A stretch of 64,000 nt of DNA from Novosphingobium jiangmenense (GTDB taxonomy: Bacteria > Pseudomonadota > Alphaproteobacteria > Sphingomonadales > Sphingomonadaceae). The position numbers and the translations under genes were made by a program. The stretch is from NCBI RefSeq assembly GCF_015694345.1, contig NZ_JADQDC010000001.1, forward strand, positions 248,001-312,000. Reading direction: 5' to 3'. Positions 16,447-25,324 of the stretch are shown in pieces (the first letter of the stretch is position 1; each line of letters begins with the position of its first letter). The notes below the pieces were generated by a model. That model worked only from the letters and a program-made list of their open reading frames with translations. It had not been told where the DNA came from and did no database searches.

Positions 16447-16642
16447 TGTCCGCATGGAACCGCAGGTTTTGACCGCGGAAGGTCATCGAACCGGCGTGCG
16501 ATGCACAAGTATCTGTAATATATAGGAAATATTGTCAGGCCGGATCCTGCATCCTGTGGGCCGGGATCTGATGTCCTGCATTTCGATGCTCCCATTTGGC
16601 GTGTTTCCCCGGGGAAACACGCCAAATGGGTTGCAGAACAAC
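16447..16642. other. gene-free gap between convergent genes, holding a perfect palindrome
   Basis: A 196-bp gap between the ends of the LuxR-type gene and TonB receptor 2. Apart from the palindrome at 16591-16630 I see nothing coding or repeated in it. Confidence 0.6.
16591..16630. repeat. 40-bp perfect palindrome, probable bidirectional terminator
   Basis: Two 20-base arms meet without a loop at the CCCC/GGGG centre. The outer sequence is CCCATTTGGC and the inner GTGTTTCCCC. It begins 13 bases beyond the receptor 2 stop. As RNA it would form a very stable hairpin, hence the terminator reading, but there is no T-run on either side. A protein-binding or processing site is also possible. Confidence 0.6.
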
Positions 16643-19072
16643 TTATCGACGCGCGCCGAAGGGAATGCGCAAGGTAGCCCCGTAGGTTGCAGGCGGAGCG
16701 TAGATCGATGTCACGCCCAGGATGCCGAGGTTCAGCGCATAGGCGCGATAGGCCTTGTTGAACACGTTGCGGCCCCAGGCAGTCAACGCGATCCCGGTGT
16801 CATCGTGCCGATAGGTCAGCGATGCATTCGTCACATTGTAGGCCTTCTGCAGCGAACCCAGTCCGTTGGTGACTTCGAGGAACTGGTCGTCGTACCAGAC
16901 GCCATCGACCTGAACCGCAACGTTGCCTCCGGCCACGTCGCGATTGTAGCGCAGCAGGTAGTTGAAGCTGAAGCGCGGGGCGTTGGGCAGTTCCGCCTTG
17001 GTGATGTTCGCCTGCGGGAACTCGCAACGGAAAACGCCGCCAAGGTTCGTGCAATATTGCGTATCGGGGGCGCCAGGGAACAGTTCCGGACCGAACTGCA
17101 CCCCGGTGCCGGGGATGCTGTCGACCGACGAAGTCTCGTAAGTGGCGCCGAACACTGCATCGAAATTGCGCGAGGGCGAGACAAACGCTTCCAGCTCGGC
17201 CCCGGTGGCGCGGGCATCGCTGTTGTAGACCTTGGGCACCCCGCCGGCGAGCGAGAAGGCCTGATAGTCGTCGTAGATATAGTGGTAGACGGTGCCGTTG
17301 AGGCGCATCTTGCCGCCCATCAGCGTGGTCTTGAAGCCGCCTTCAAAGCTGTTCAGCGTTTCGGGGCGATGGCGGAAATCCTGTGGCGCGATGTTTGAAG
17401 ACAGCGACCAGTTACCGCCCTTGATGCCACGGTTCCACGAAACGAACAGCAGCGTATCCGGGTTCGCCTGATAGTTCAGCGAAACGCGGGCCGCCCAGTC
17501 ACCGTAGTGGTCCTCGTCCACGCCAGGGACGACGGCGGCCAGATCCTTGCCGGTGAACAGCAGCTTCGGGTTGGGCTGCGGGGCATAGGTCGGATCGATC
17601 AGGATGTTCTTGTAATCGATCTTCTTGTCGTCCCTCGAGTAACGGCCGCCGACGGTCAGCGTCATCTGGTCGGTGAAGCGCAGGTCGCCCTGGGCGAAGA
17701 TCGACCAGTTCTTCGAATCCAGCACATACTGCTGATCGACCTTGGGCAGCGAAAAGCCGCCATTCCCGGCAATGGCCAGATCGAGGATCGGCGCGCCGGT
17801 GACCGCGTGCGAGCCATCGTAGGTCATGTCGAGATAATAGCCGCCGAGCTGCCACTTGATCAGGCCGGTCTCGCCCGAGAGGCGCAGTTCCTGCGAAAAC
17901 TGGTCGAAGTTCACCCGCGAATCAACGTTCACGATGGTGAAGGGCAGGGCGTCACCGTCCTCGGCGTACGTCTTGTCCATCTTGAGGTAATTGGTGATCG
18001 AAGTAAGCTCGACGCCGCCCAGGTCCCAGTCGAGCTGCGCCTGATAGCTGTTCATCACGCGGTCGAGGCGGCCGGGGCGTTCGCCGAAGTGCTCCCACGG
18101 ACTGGCCTTCTCGGAGGTCACGCCGTTGATCACGCCGTTCTGGCTGTCGCTGAGACCGGCAGCATTGGTGTCGCAATAGCCGTTGGCGAGGTATTCGCAG
18201 TTCTCGAAGACATAGCCGCCAGTGGCGACGTTGTTATCCTCGGAATGCTTGTACCACAGGCTGAGCGTTGCCGCAGGGGCGAGGTCGAACTGCAGGTTGG
18301 CGCGCGCCGCCCAGCCGTTCTTGCCGCCAAGGTCCTGGCCGCTGCCCGGGATCACCCCGAGGCCGAGGGCGGTCGCATCGGTATCGCGGGACTTGATGTA
18401 GCCGTCGGCCTTTTCGACACGGCCGGCAACGCGCAGACGCACGCCGCTGGCAAGGGAGCCGCCGGCCGCCGCTTCGAGCGACCACGCGTTGAAGCGGCCA
18501 TATTCGCCCTGGGCATAGCCGTCGAAATCGTCCTTGCTGGCGTCCTCGCTGAGATAATGGATCAGGCCGCCAGTGGCGTTGCGCCCGAACAGCGTGCCTT
18601 GCGGTCCCCGCAGCACCTCGACGCGCTTGATGTCGAACAGCTGGCCGGCAACCGCGTTCATCGAGGCGATGTAGGCGTTGTCCTGATAGACAGCGACCGG
18701 CGCTTCGAGGTTGTCGGTGAAATTGTTCTGCGAAATGCCGCGCAGACTGAAGATCGTCAGGTTGGGCGACCATGCGTTTACGCGCAGCGACGGAATCTGC
18801 TGGGTGATCTGGGTCGTTTCGGTGATGCCGAGGCGGTTGATCTGTTCGCCTGAAAAGGCGCTGACCGAGATCGCCACCTTCTGCAGGCTCTCGTTCCGCT
18901 TGTTGGCGGTGACCACAATGGCATCGGCCATACCGCCGGTTTCGCCGGCCTCGGTCTGGGCTGGTGGATCCTGTGGCGGGGCTTCCTGCGCGGATGCACC
19001 GGCTGCTGCGGCAAGAGCCGCGGTAGAAAGCATGAGCGCCGCAATGCGGGCCGATTTCTGGTCACGCGTCAT
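16643..19072 (-). CDS. TonB-dependent outer-membrane receptor 2
   Basis: Receptor of 809 aa. The signal peptide (MTRDQKSARI to A-S-A-Q) is followed by a Pro-rich linker, the TonB-box-like D-A-I-V-V-T-A-N-K-R-N-E-S, and a plug with V-L-R-G-P-Q-G-T-L-F-G-R-N-A-T-G-G. A long barrel ends R-I-P-F-G-A-R-R, slightly longer than the usual terminal aromatic. The ATG at 19072 has GGGAGAAAG upstream. It diverges from a flavin-dependent oxygenase across a 360-bp region, suggesting co-control of uptake and first attack on one substrate. The substrate is unknown. Confidence 0.9.
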   Translation of the reverse strand: MTRDQKSARIAALMLSTAALAAAAGASAQEAPPQDPPAQTEAGETGGMADAIVVTANKRNESLQKVAISVSAFSGEQINRLGITETTQITQQIPSLRVNAWSPNLTIFSLRGISQNNFTDNLEAPVAVYQDNAYIASMNAVAGQLFDIKRVEVLRGPQGTLFGRNATGGLIHYLSEDASKDDFDGYAQGEYGRFNAWSLEAAAGGSLASGVRLRVAGRVEKADGYIKSRDTDATALGLGVIPGSGQDLGGKNGWAARANLQFDLAPAATLSLWYKHSEDNNVATGGYVFENCEYLANGYCDTNAAGLSDSQNGVINGVTSEKASPWEHFGERPGRLDRVMNSYQAQLDWDLGGVELTSITNYLKMDKTYAEDGDALPFTIVNVDSRVNFDQFSQELRLSGETGLIKWQLGGYYLDMTYDGSHAVTGAPILDLAIAGNGGFSLPKVDQQYVLDSKNWSIFAQGDLRFTDQMTLTVGGRYSRDDKKIDYKNILIDPTYAPQPNPKLLFTGKDLAAVVPGVDEDHYGDWAARVSLNYQANPDTLLFVSWNRGIKGGNWSLSSNIAPQDFRHRPETLNSFEGGFKTTLMGGKMRLNGTVYHYIYDDYQAFSLAGGVPKVYNSDARATGAELEAFVSPSRNFDAVFGATYETSSVDSIPGTGVQFGPELFPGAPDTQYCTNLGGVFRCEFPQANITKAELPNAPRFSFNYLLRYNRDVAGGNVAVQVDGVWYDDQFLEVTNGLGSLQKAYNVTNASLTYRHDDTGIALTAWGRNVFNKAYRAYALNLGILGVTSIYAPPATYGATLRIPFGARR

Positions 19073-19432
19073 AGTGTCTTTCTCCCCGAATGCACGACCG
19101 CGTGTCCCTCTCACGCGCTGGGTGTCGTGCCCGAATGTTCATGTTGCTGAACGGATCGCGTTATTACATGGTTTACAGTAGCTGGCAATCAGGCATTATT
19201 GTTACGTAAGTGCAACGCTCCAAGAATTGATTCGAACCACCGGAAACCCATGAAAACCGGCGGTCTGGATAGGACGATCTGCAAGCAACCGTGTCAAACG
19301 AGGCAGACCACGGAGTTGCGCGAAACGGACAGGCGGAGGCTGGTCTGCGGTTTTGGCTTCGCAAACCGTACAGCCGCTGCCGAAGCCGGATTCGGGCGTG
19401 CCCCGGGTCATTGGAAAGAGATTGGAAAAGTG
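19073..19432. promoter_or_regulatory. divergent promoter region of TonB receptor 2 and flavin oxygenase
   Basis: A 360-bp gene-free stretch, AT-rich near 19155-19205. It holds an imperfect inverted repeat (ACCACCGG at 19236-19243 with CCGGCGGT at 19257-19264) and a GTTACGTAAG near-palindrome at 19201. No frame here resembles a gene, and the long leader in front of the oxygenase may be regulatory. Confidence 0.45.
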
Positions 19433-20653
19433 ATGCAAAGTGCAGCCATCGCCACCGCTTCGTCGAGGAACGGCAACGCATCGCCAGCGCCCTCGGGCAG
19501 CGAGCTGATCGCCCGCGCCCGCGCCATGATCCCGGTGCTGCGCGAGCGCGAAGGGGCAGCAATCGCCGCGCGACAGGTTCCGGCCGAGACGATCCGCGAC
19601 TTCATCGACGCAGGGTTCTTCAAGGTGCTGCAGCCCAGGACGTATGGCGGTTACGAAATGTCGCCCGCCATCTACTGCGAGATCGCGCGCACGCTGGCTG
19701 AAGGCTGCATGAGCAGCGCCTGGGTCTATGGCGTAGTGGCCGTCCACAACTGGCAGCTCGCGCTGTTCGATCCGCAGGCCGCCGCGGATGTCTGGGCCGA
19801 GGATGGCGACGTGCTGATCAGTTCATCCTACATGCCGATGGGCAAGGTGACCAAGGTCGAGGGCGGCTATCGCATCAGCGGACGGTGGGCCTTCTCCAGC
19901 GGGTCGGCGCATTGCGACTGGGTGCTGCTGGGGGCCAACATGGCAGCAGAAGAAGGCGGGGCGCCCGAGCCGTTCAACTTCCTGATTCCGCGTGCGGACT
20001 ACCAGATCATCGATACCTGGCACACGATGGGCCTGTGCGCGACGGGCAGCAATGACATTCTCGTCGTGGACGCTTTCGTGCCCGCACATCGGGTGATGCG
20101 GGAGAAGGACATGTTCGACCTCGATGTACCGGGCAAGCATGCCAATCCGGGAGCGCTCTATCGCATCCCGTTTGCGCAGCTGTTCAATCGCACCGTTTCA
20201 ACCACCTCGCTGGGTGCCTTGCGGCGCGCGCTGGAAACGTTTGTCCAGACGACGCGCGAGAAGCGGGCCACCTATACCGGGGCGCGGCTCGCAGCGGACA
20301 CGACCATCCAGGAGGCGGTCGCCGAAGTGAAGGTGATCCTCAACGACATGGAACTGCGTCTGAAAAGCGACCTTGCCGAACTTGATGCCCGGGCCGAGGC
20401 GAACGACTGGCCGATCGAGCGCCGGGCCGAGCTTGGCCACCACACCACCTCGATGGTCAACAACTGCATCAGGGCGATCGACCTGCTCATGCTGTTCTCG
20501 GGCGGCAAGGCGATCTACCTCGGCAACCAGATCCAGCGGACGTTCCTCGACATCCACTGTGCCCGCGCGCACGTGGCCAACAATCCCTATCCCTACGCCC
20601 GCAATGTCGGGGCCATGGCGTTCGGCTACGACAATGACTGCATGGACCTGTAA
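19433..20653 (+). CDS. flavin-dependent monooxygenase, acyl-CoA dehydrogenase fold
   Basis: Protein of 406 aa from the HpaB-C2/HsaA/DszC group of two-component flavin oxygenases. Features are R-E-R-E-G-A-A-I-A-A-R-Q-V-P, the W-V-Y-G-V-V-A-V-H-N-W segment, G-R-W-A-F-S-S-G-S-A-H-C-D-W and a C-terminal helix bundle. It is related to the IacA-like protein in this window but clearly distinct. The start at 19433 follows GGAAAAG; the longer frame lacks family similarity. No flavin reductase lies next to it, so it must borrow one, possibly the IacG-like reductase 9 kb away. It pairs divergently with TonB receptor 2 and ends 2 bp from a LysR gene. Confidence 0.8.
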   Translation: MQSAAIATASSRNGNASPAPSGSELIARARAMIPVLREREGAAIAARQVPAETIRDFIDAGFFKVLQPRTYGGYEMSPAIYCEIARTLAEGCMSSAWVYGVVAVHNWQLALFDPQAAADVWAEDGDVLISSSYMPMGKVTKVEGGYRISGRWAFSSGSAHCDWVLLGANMAAEEGGAPEPFNFLIPRADYQIIDTWHTMGLCATGSNDILVVDAFVPAHRVMREKDMFDLDVPGKHANPGALYRIPFAQLFNRTVSTTSLGALRRALETFVQTTREKRATYTGARLAADTTIQEAVAEVKVILNDMELRLKSDLAELDARAEANDWPIERRAELGHHTTSMVNNCIRAIDLLMLFSGGKAIYLGNQIQRTFLDIHCARAHVANNPYPYARNVGAMAFGYDNDCMDL

Positions 20654-20655
20654 GG

Positions 20656-21600
20656 CTAGATTGCCGATGCCAGGGCGAGGACGTTGCCCGATGCAGGCGC
20701 GTCCTCGTCACGCATTTCCTCGCGCACGAAATCGACGAAAGCCCTTACCTTGGACAGGGCATAGTTGCCGCGCGGGAAGATGATGTGCAGCGGAATGCGC
20801 TCCGTAACCAGTTCGGGCAGCAGCGGTTCCAGGCGGCCTGCGGCAATGTCGTCTTCCACCAGGAAGCGGGGCAGGTAGCTGATGCCGAGACCTTCGAGCG
20901 TAGCCTCGCGCGCCATGCGCACCGAGTTGCTGGTGAGAGGGCCCCGGTTGATCGGCACCGTGATGTCTTCCGAGAGCCGCCATTCGCCGACCTTCGAGAT
21001 GTGCGTCTCGACGATGCAGGTATGATCCTTCAGATCATTCGGCACGTTCAGACGACCCGCGCTGTCGAGGTATCCGCGCGAGGCCACCAGCACCATGGGA
21101 TAGTGGCGCAGACGCACGGAATCCAGAGAACTGTCAAAGGTATCGCCCATCCAGAAGGCGACGTCGAAGCGTCCCTTGATCAGATCGACCTTGCTGTCCG
21201 ACAGGTTCACGAACAGCCGCACGTCCGGGTAGGTCTGGAGGAAGCGCGGCATGATGGAAGTCAGGTCGAACAGCGAGGCAACGACCGGTGCATTGACCTT
21301 CAGTTCGCCGCGCGGCTTCGACACCATGCCGCTGATGATCTGGTTCGCTTCGCTGACCTCTTCGACAATGCGCGCGCAACGGGCGTACATCTCGCGCCCT
21401 GCCGGGGTCAGCGTGACCGAGCGCGTGGTGCGATCGAGCAGGCGCACGCCGATGCTCTGTTCCAGCTTGGCAATCTGACGACTGACCGCCGCCTTCGAAT
21501 AGCCGAGCATCTCCGCCGCACTGGAGAACCCGCCGGTGCTGACGACTGCGGCGAACGACATCATCGCCATGACATTACCAAGATCGGGCTTTTCGTCCAT
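20656..21600 (-). CDS. LysR-family transcriptional regulator
   Basis: Regulator of 314 aa. The N-terminal winged helix-turn-helix (F-S-S-A-A-E-M-L-G-Y-S-K-A-A-V-S-R-Q-I-A) is followed by the L-L-D-R-T-T-R-S-V-T-L-T-P-A-G wing and a substrate-binding effector domain (about residues 95-300). It diverges from a class III aminotransferase, and a T-N11-A type inverted repeat lies between them, so it probably controls that gene and itself. It is convergent with the flavin oxygenase, 2 bp apart, without a visible terminator. Confidence 0.9.
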   Translation of the reverse strand: MDEKPDLGNVMAMMSFAAVVSTGGFSSAAEMLGYSKAAVSRQIAKLEQSIGVRLLDRTTRSVTLTPAGREMYARCARIVEEVSEANQIISGMVSKPRGELKVNAPVVASLFDLTSIMPRFLQTYPDVRLFVNLSDSKVDLIKGRFDVAFWMGDTFDSSLDSVRLRHYPMVLVASRGYLDSAGRLNVPNDLKDHTCIVETHISKVGEWRLSEDITVPINRGPLTSNSVRMAREATLEGLGISYLPRFLVEDDIAAGRLEPLLPELVTERIPLHIIFPRGNYALSKVRAFVDFVREEMRDEDAPASGNVLALASAI

Positions 21601-21831
21601 GCTTCCTGATCATTCAGGCATGGCTTCAAGTCAATGGTGAGCACGCTTTGCCAAGACATTGTTGCGCCAGATGAGACAATGCGCACCGGCCATGATTGTT
21701 CAGAAAACGGGAAAAACAGACGTCTATAACTATGACTGTTGCATAAAAGGACTAAATGGGTAATGGAAGGAGCGTTATTGATGTGCTGCCCCTGATTCGA
21801 CAGGCGAGCCGGGCGGCGAGGGAGAAATCAC
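21601..21831. promoter_or_regulatory. LysR/aminotransferase divergent promoter with LysR-type box
   Basis: A 231-bp gene-free stretch. CATTGT (21657-21662) and ACAATG (21676-21681) form an inverted repeat with a 13-base spacer and contain a T-N11-A core (21662 to 21674), the usual LysR recognition pattern. The right half is AT-rich with a TATAAC element at 21725. Box and spacing are seen; binding is inferred. Confidence 0.45.
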
Positions 21832-23211
21832 ATGGCCACCCAGCCTTCCGAGGCCGCGCGTTCCGAAGCTGCCCTGCGTGACCAGCGCAGCCAGTTCCAT
21901 CCGTTCACCGCGATCACCGACCTCATGGCTGATGGTCCTACCGTCATGTCCAGCGGCTCCGGCGTCCGCGTTACCGACGTCGACGGCAAGGAATACCTCG
22001 ACGGGATGGCGGGGCTGTGGTGCGTGAATCTGGGCTATGGCCGCAAGGAGATCACCGAGGCCATTGCCCGGCAGAGCGAGCGCCTTTCGTTCTTCCACAC
22101 CTTCAACGGCATGTCGACCGACGTGGTTGCGGAGTGCGCCGAGGAATTGCTGAAGCGCGCACCGGTGCCGATGTCTCGGGTGTTCTTCGGCGCCTCGGGA
22201 AGCGATGCGAACGAGACCCAGCTCAAGCTGATCTGGTACTACAACAACCTTCGCGGCAAGGCGGAGAAGAAGAAGATCATTGCGCGCTGGAATGCCTATC
22301 ACGGCTCGGGCGTGGCAACGGCGAGCCTGACCGGCCTGCCCGGCATGCACACTCTGTTCGACCTGCCCAAGGGGCCGATCATCCACGTCAGCGCGCCCTA
22401 TCACTACCGCAACGCGCCCGAGGGGATGAGCGAGCGCGACTATTCCAGACACCTGGCCAAGGAGCTGGAAGACACCATCGAGCGTGAGGGCGCCGACACG
22501 ATCGCGGCGTTCTTTGCCGAAGCGGTGATGGGGGCCGGCGGGCTGATCCCGCCACCCGAAGGCTACTTCGATGAGATCGGGCCGATCCTGAAGAAGCACG
22601 ATATTCTGCTGGTGGCAGACGAAGTCGTCTCGGGCTTCGGCCGTCTCGGGACGTACTGGGGCAGCCAGGCATACGGCTATGAGCCGGACCTGATCACTTC
22701 GGCCAAGGGCGTGACTTCCGGCTATTTCCCGATGTCTGTCTGCTTCATCTCGCCAAAGGTGTGGGACGTCATCGAGGGGGAGGCGGCGAAGGCGGGCCTG
22801 TTCGGCCATGGCTACACTTATTCGGCGCACCCGGTCGGGGCCGCAGCGGCGCTTGCTGCATTGAAGCTGATCGACGACCTGAAGGTGGTCGACAACGTCG
22901 CAGATGTCGGCCCCTACATGCTCCGGCAGCTCAGGGACCGTCTTGGCCAGCATGCCCACGTCGGCGATATTCGTGGCAAGGGCCTGATGATCGGCATCGA
23001 ACTGATGAAGGATCGCGGCACCAAGGAAACCTTCCCGATGGCCAACCGCACCGGACGCCAGATCCTCAAGGCTTCAGCCGCGCGCGGTCTGATCACGCGC
23101 GCTCTGGGCGATACGCTGGTGTTCGCGCCGCCTCTGGTGATCAACCGTGCGGAAGTGGACGAACTGGTCGACAAGTTCGCGCTGGCCGTTCAGGACGTCC
23201 TGCCTGCCTGA
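21832..23211 (+). CDS. class III (omega) aminotransferase
   Basis: PLP-dependent transaminase of 459 aa (beta-alanine/putrescine/taurine:pyruvate type). The PLP lysine lies in T-S-A-K-G-V-T-S-G-Y. The aspartate that binds the pyridine nitrogen is in L-L-V-A-D-E-V-V-S-G-F-G-R. The early D-G-K-E-Y-L-D-G-M-A-G-L-W-C-V-N-L-G-Y-G stretch is the family start. The ribosome binding site GAGGGAGA precedes the ATG. It converts a terminal amine into an aldehyde, which fits the aldehyde dehydrogenase 3 kb downstream. It is followed at 34 bp by an MFS carrier and probably controlled by the divergent LysR protein. The amine is unknown. Confidence 0.9.
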   Translation: MATQPSEAARSEAALRDQRSQFHPFTAITDLMADGPTVMSSGSGVRVTDVDGKEYLDGMAGLWCVNLGYGRKEITEAIARQSERLSFFHTFNGMSTDVVAECAEELLKRAPVPMSRVFFGASGSDANETQLKLIWYYNNLRGKAEKKKIIARWNAYHGSGVATASLTGLPGMHTLFDLPKGPIIHVSAPYHYRNAPEGMSERDYSRHLAKELEDTIEREGADTIAAFFAEAVMGAGGLIPPPEGYFDEIGPILKKHDILLVADEVVSGFGRLGTYWGSQAYGYEPDLITSAKGVTSGYFPMSVCFISPKVWDVIEGEAAKAGLFGHGYTYSAHPVGAAAALAALKLIDDLKVVDNVADVGPYMLRQLRDRLGQHAHVGDIRGKGLMIGIELMKDRGTKETFPMANRTGRQILKASAARGLITRALGDTLVFAPPLVINRAEVDELVDKFALAVQDVLPA

Positions 23212-23245
23212 CAACCATGACAAGACGCGGGGAGCGGGGCGGGCG

Positions 23246-24427
23246 ATGGATCAGGCAGTGACGATGGAAACGGCCACCCCGCCCGACATGCCGGCAGCGC
23301 GGTTGACACCTGCAGGACTGGCAAGCGCAGTGGCGGTGGGCATCATCGGTGCGCTGGTGATCTTCGTGACGCCTGGCTTCCTGGCGCTCGTCGCGCAGCA
23401 GACCGGCTTCGACAACGACCAGCTGGGCTATCTCGTTGCGTGGGACATCAACGCGATGGGCGTGACCATTGGCCTCAGCACTTTCGCGCTTTCGCGGGTA
23501 TCGTGGCGGTTCGCTGTTGCGGCGGGGCTGGCACTGATTGCGGCAGGCAACCTGATGACCGGCGTGACGACCAGCTTTGCCGCAATGGCAGCGGCGCGGG
23601 TCGTGTCCGGAGCAGGCGCTGGCATTGCGATTGGCTTTGCCTTTGCCGCGCTGGGCCGCGCCCGCAACCCGGACCGGGCCTTCTCGATCTACCTCGTGGC
23701 CGGAGCGTTGTTCAGCACGGTGTTCCTCTATGCCTTGCCCGCGATCCAGGCGACCTTCCGGCCGAGTACCGTGTTTGCTGCCATTGCCGTGGCGAGCCTG
23801 CTGGTGATCCTGTCGCTTGAAGCCCTGCCGGATGGCTCGGCCGACGAAGCGGACATGTTCGCCGGTGGCGGCGCGCTGGACTGGCGGATCGCGTCCGGTT
23901 CGCTTGTCGGCGTGTTCCTGCTGTTCTTCGCGATGGGCGCGGGGTGGAGCTATTCCGAGCGCATCGGCATCGAAAGCGCCCTTAGTGCGGGGACGATCGC
24001 CAGCGGCCTTTCGATCGGCACGATGGCCGGAGTTGTTGCAGCGGCGCTGGCGGGATTTCTGCCGCAGCGCTGGGGCCGGGCGGGGCCTTTGGTCGTCAGC
24101 GCCGTTGCCGGGGTCGTCGGCTTCCTGCTGTTCCGCGGTCATGTCAGCGACCATGCCTTCATCCTGGCCTGCGTGCTGATGATGTTCAGCTGGAACTTCG
24201 CGCAGCCGCTGCTTTCGGGGATCTGTTCCGATGCCTGCGAGCGCGGCCGTGTGGTCTGTGCGATGGGGTCAATCCAGACGTTCGGCACCGGGCTTGGACC
24301 CGCAGCAGCTGCGGCAACGCTGGTAACGGGCAGCTTCAACCTTATGCTTTATTCCTGCTGCGTGGTGCTGGTGCTCAGCGTCGTCGCGACGATCTGGGCC
24401 ACTTCAGGCACGAAAAAGGCGGCCTGA
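23246..24427 (+). CDS. MFS transporter
   Basis: Major facilitator protein of 393 aa with about 12 hydrophobic segments. A short Ala/Pro-rich N-terminus precedes the first helix (about residues 20-42). The start at 23246 follows a GGGGAGCGGGGC region; an in-frame ATG six codons later is also possible. Its position after the aminotransferase suggests it imports that pathway's amine or a precursor, or exports a product. It is convergent with an SDR, with a hairpin between the two. Confidence 0.8.
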   Translation: MDQAVTMETATPPDMPAARLTPAGLASAVAVGIIGALVIFVTPGFLALVAQQTGFDNDQLGYLVAWDINAMGVTIGLSTFALSRVSWRFAVAAGLALIAAGNLMTGVTTSFAAMAAARVVSGAGAGIAIGFAFAALGRARNPDRAFSIYLVAGALFSTVFLYALPAIQATFRPSTVFAAIAVASLLVILSLEALPDGSADEADMFAGGGALDWRIASGSLVGVFLLFFAMGAGWSYSERIGIESALSAGTIASGLSIGTMAGVVAAALAGFLPQRWGRAGPLVVSAVAGVVGFLLFRGHVSDHAFILACVLMMFSWNFAQPLLSGICSDACERGRVVCAMGSIQTFGTGLGPAAAAATLVTGSFNLMLYSCCVVLVLSVVATIWATSGTKKAA

Positions 24428-24456
24428 ACCGCCAATTGCAGCATCGCTTCGGGGGG

Positions 24457-24488
24457 ATGGGGCGCCGGTCTTGCGACGGGCGCCCCAT
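24457..24488. terminator. hairpin between convergent MFS and SDR genes
   Basis: A 10-bp stem (ATGGGGCGCC with GGCGCCCCAT) is extended past one mismatch by GTC/GAC around a TTGC loop. It lies in the 66-bp gap between two gene ends and suits both directions. Confidence 0.7.
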
Positions 24489-24493
24489 TGGCT

Positions 24494-25297
24494 TTACAGG
24501 AACACGGCGCGCGACAGGCCACCGTCGACGGCGATCGATTCACCGGTGACGCCGCTGCCCAGCTTCGAGCAGAGGAATACGATCGGATCGGCCACTTCCT
24601 CGACTTCGAGCATGCGCTTGAGTGCCGCCGGATCGCCCGCCTCGCGCTTGACGATGGCATCGACGGTGGTGCCTTCCTCGGCCGCCATCTCGGCGAACCA
24701 TTCCTCGATGTGTTCCGTCCGTGTCACGCCGGGGTGAATGATGTTCACGGTAATGCCGTCCTTGCCGACTTCATCCGACAGCGTCTTGGTGAAGTGGACC
24801 AGCGCGGTGTTGCGCATGCCTGACAGCGCCTCGGTGCAGCGCGCGGTGAGGCCGCCGACGTTGACGATGCGGCCCCAGCCAGCCTTGCGCATGTGCGGCA
24901 CGCAGGCCTTGGCGGTGCGGAAGTATCCGAACAGCTTGGTGTTGAGATCGAGCATCAGCGCGTCCTCGTCAGCCAGTTCGATGGCGTTGCGGACGAGGCC
25001 GCCGGGGGCTGCGGCGCAGTTGACGAGGATGTGAACCGTACCGAAGCGCTCGACCGCTGCGGCAACAAGGGCTTCGACAGATTCCTTCGAGGTGGTGTCG
25101 GTCGGAACGGCGATGATCTCGCCTCCGGTGCTGGCGCGCAGCTCGGCCGCTGCCGCCTCAAGCTTTGAAGCGGTTCGCGCGGCGATGACGACCTTGGCGC
25201 CGGCCAGGGCAAGCTTGCGTGCGGTCTCCTTGCCGATGCCCACACCGCCGCCGGTGATGACGGCAACCTTGCCGTCCAGTCCCAATTCAAGGCTCAT
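24494..25297 (-). CDS. short-chain dehydrogenase/reductase
   Basis: SDR of 267 aa. The cofactor motif is T-G-G-G-V-G-I-G near residue 14, N-C-A-A near residue 92, and there is a late P-G-V-T segment. At the active-site position the sequence reads G-G-L-T-A-R-C-T-E-A-L-S-G-M-R-N-T-A-L-V-H-F-T-K. The catalytic Tyr of Y-x-x-x-K is therefore not where expected (M-R-N-T-A), so the family's usual chemistry may be altered. The second SDR of the window at 32532 shares this G-L-R-N-V-A-V-T-H-L-T-K pattern. The start at 25297 has GGAG upstream. It forms a two-gene operon with the hydratase 27 bp upstream. Confidence 0.8.
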   Translation of the reverse strand: MSLELGLDGKVAVITGGGVGIGKETARKLALAGAKVVIAARTASKLEAAAAELRASTGGEIIAVPTDTTSKESVEALVAAAVERFGTVHILVNCAAAPGGLVRNAIELADEDALMLDLNTKLFGYFRTAKACVPHMRKAGWGRIVNVGGLTARCTEALSGMRNTALVHFTKTLSDEVGKDGITVNIIHPGVTRTEHIEEWFAEMAAEEGTTVDAIVKREAGDPAALKRMLEVEEVADPIVFLCSKLGSGVTGESIAVDGGLSRAVFL

Positions 25298-25324
25298 TGA
25301 AGATCTCCGATGCAATACCAGTGT

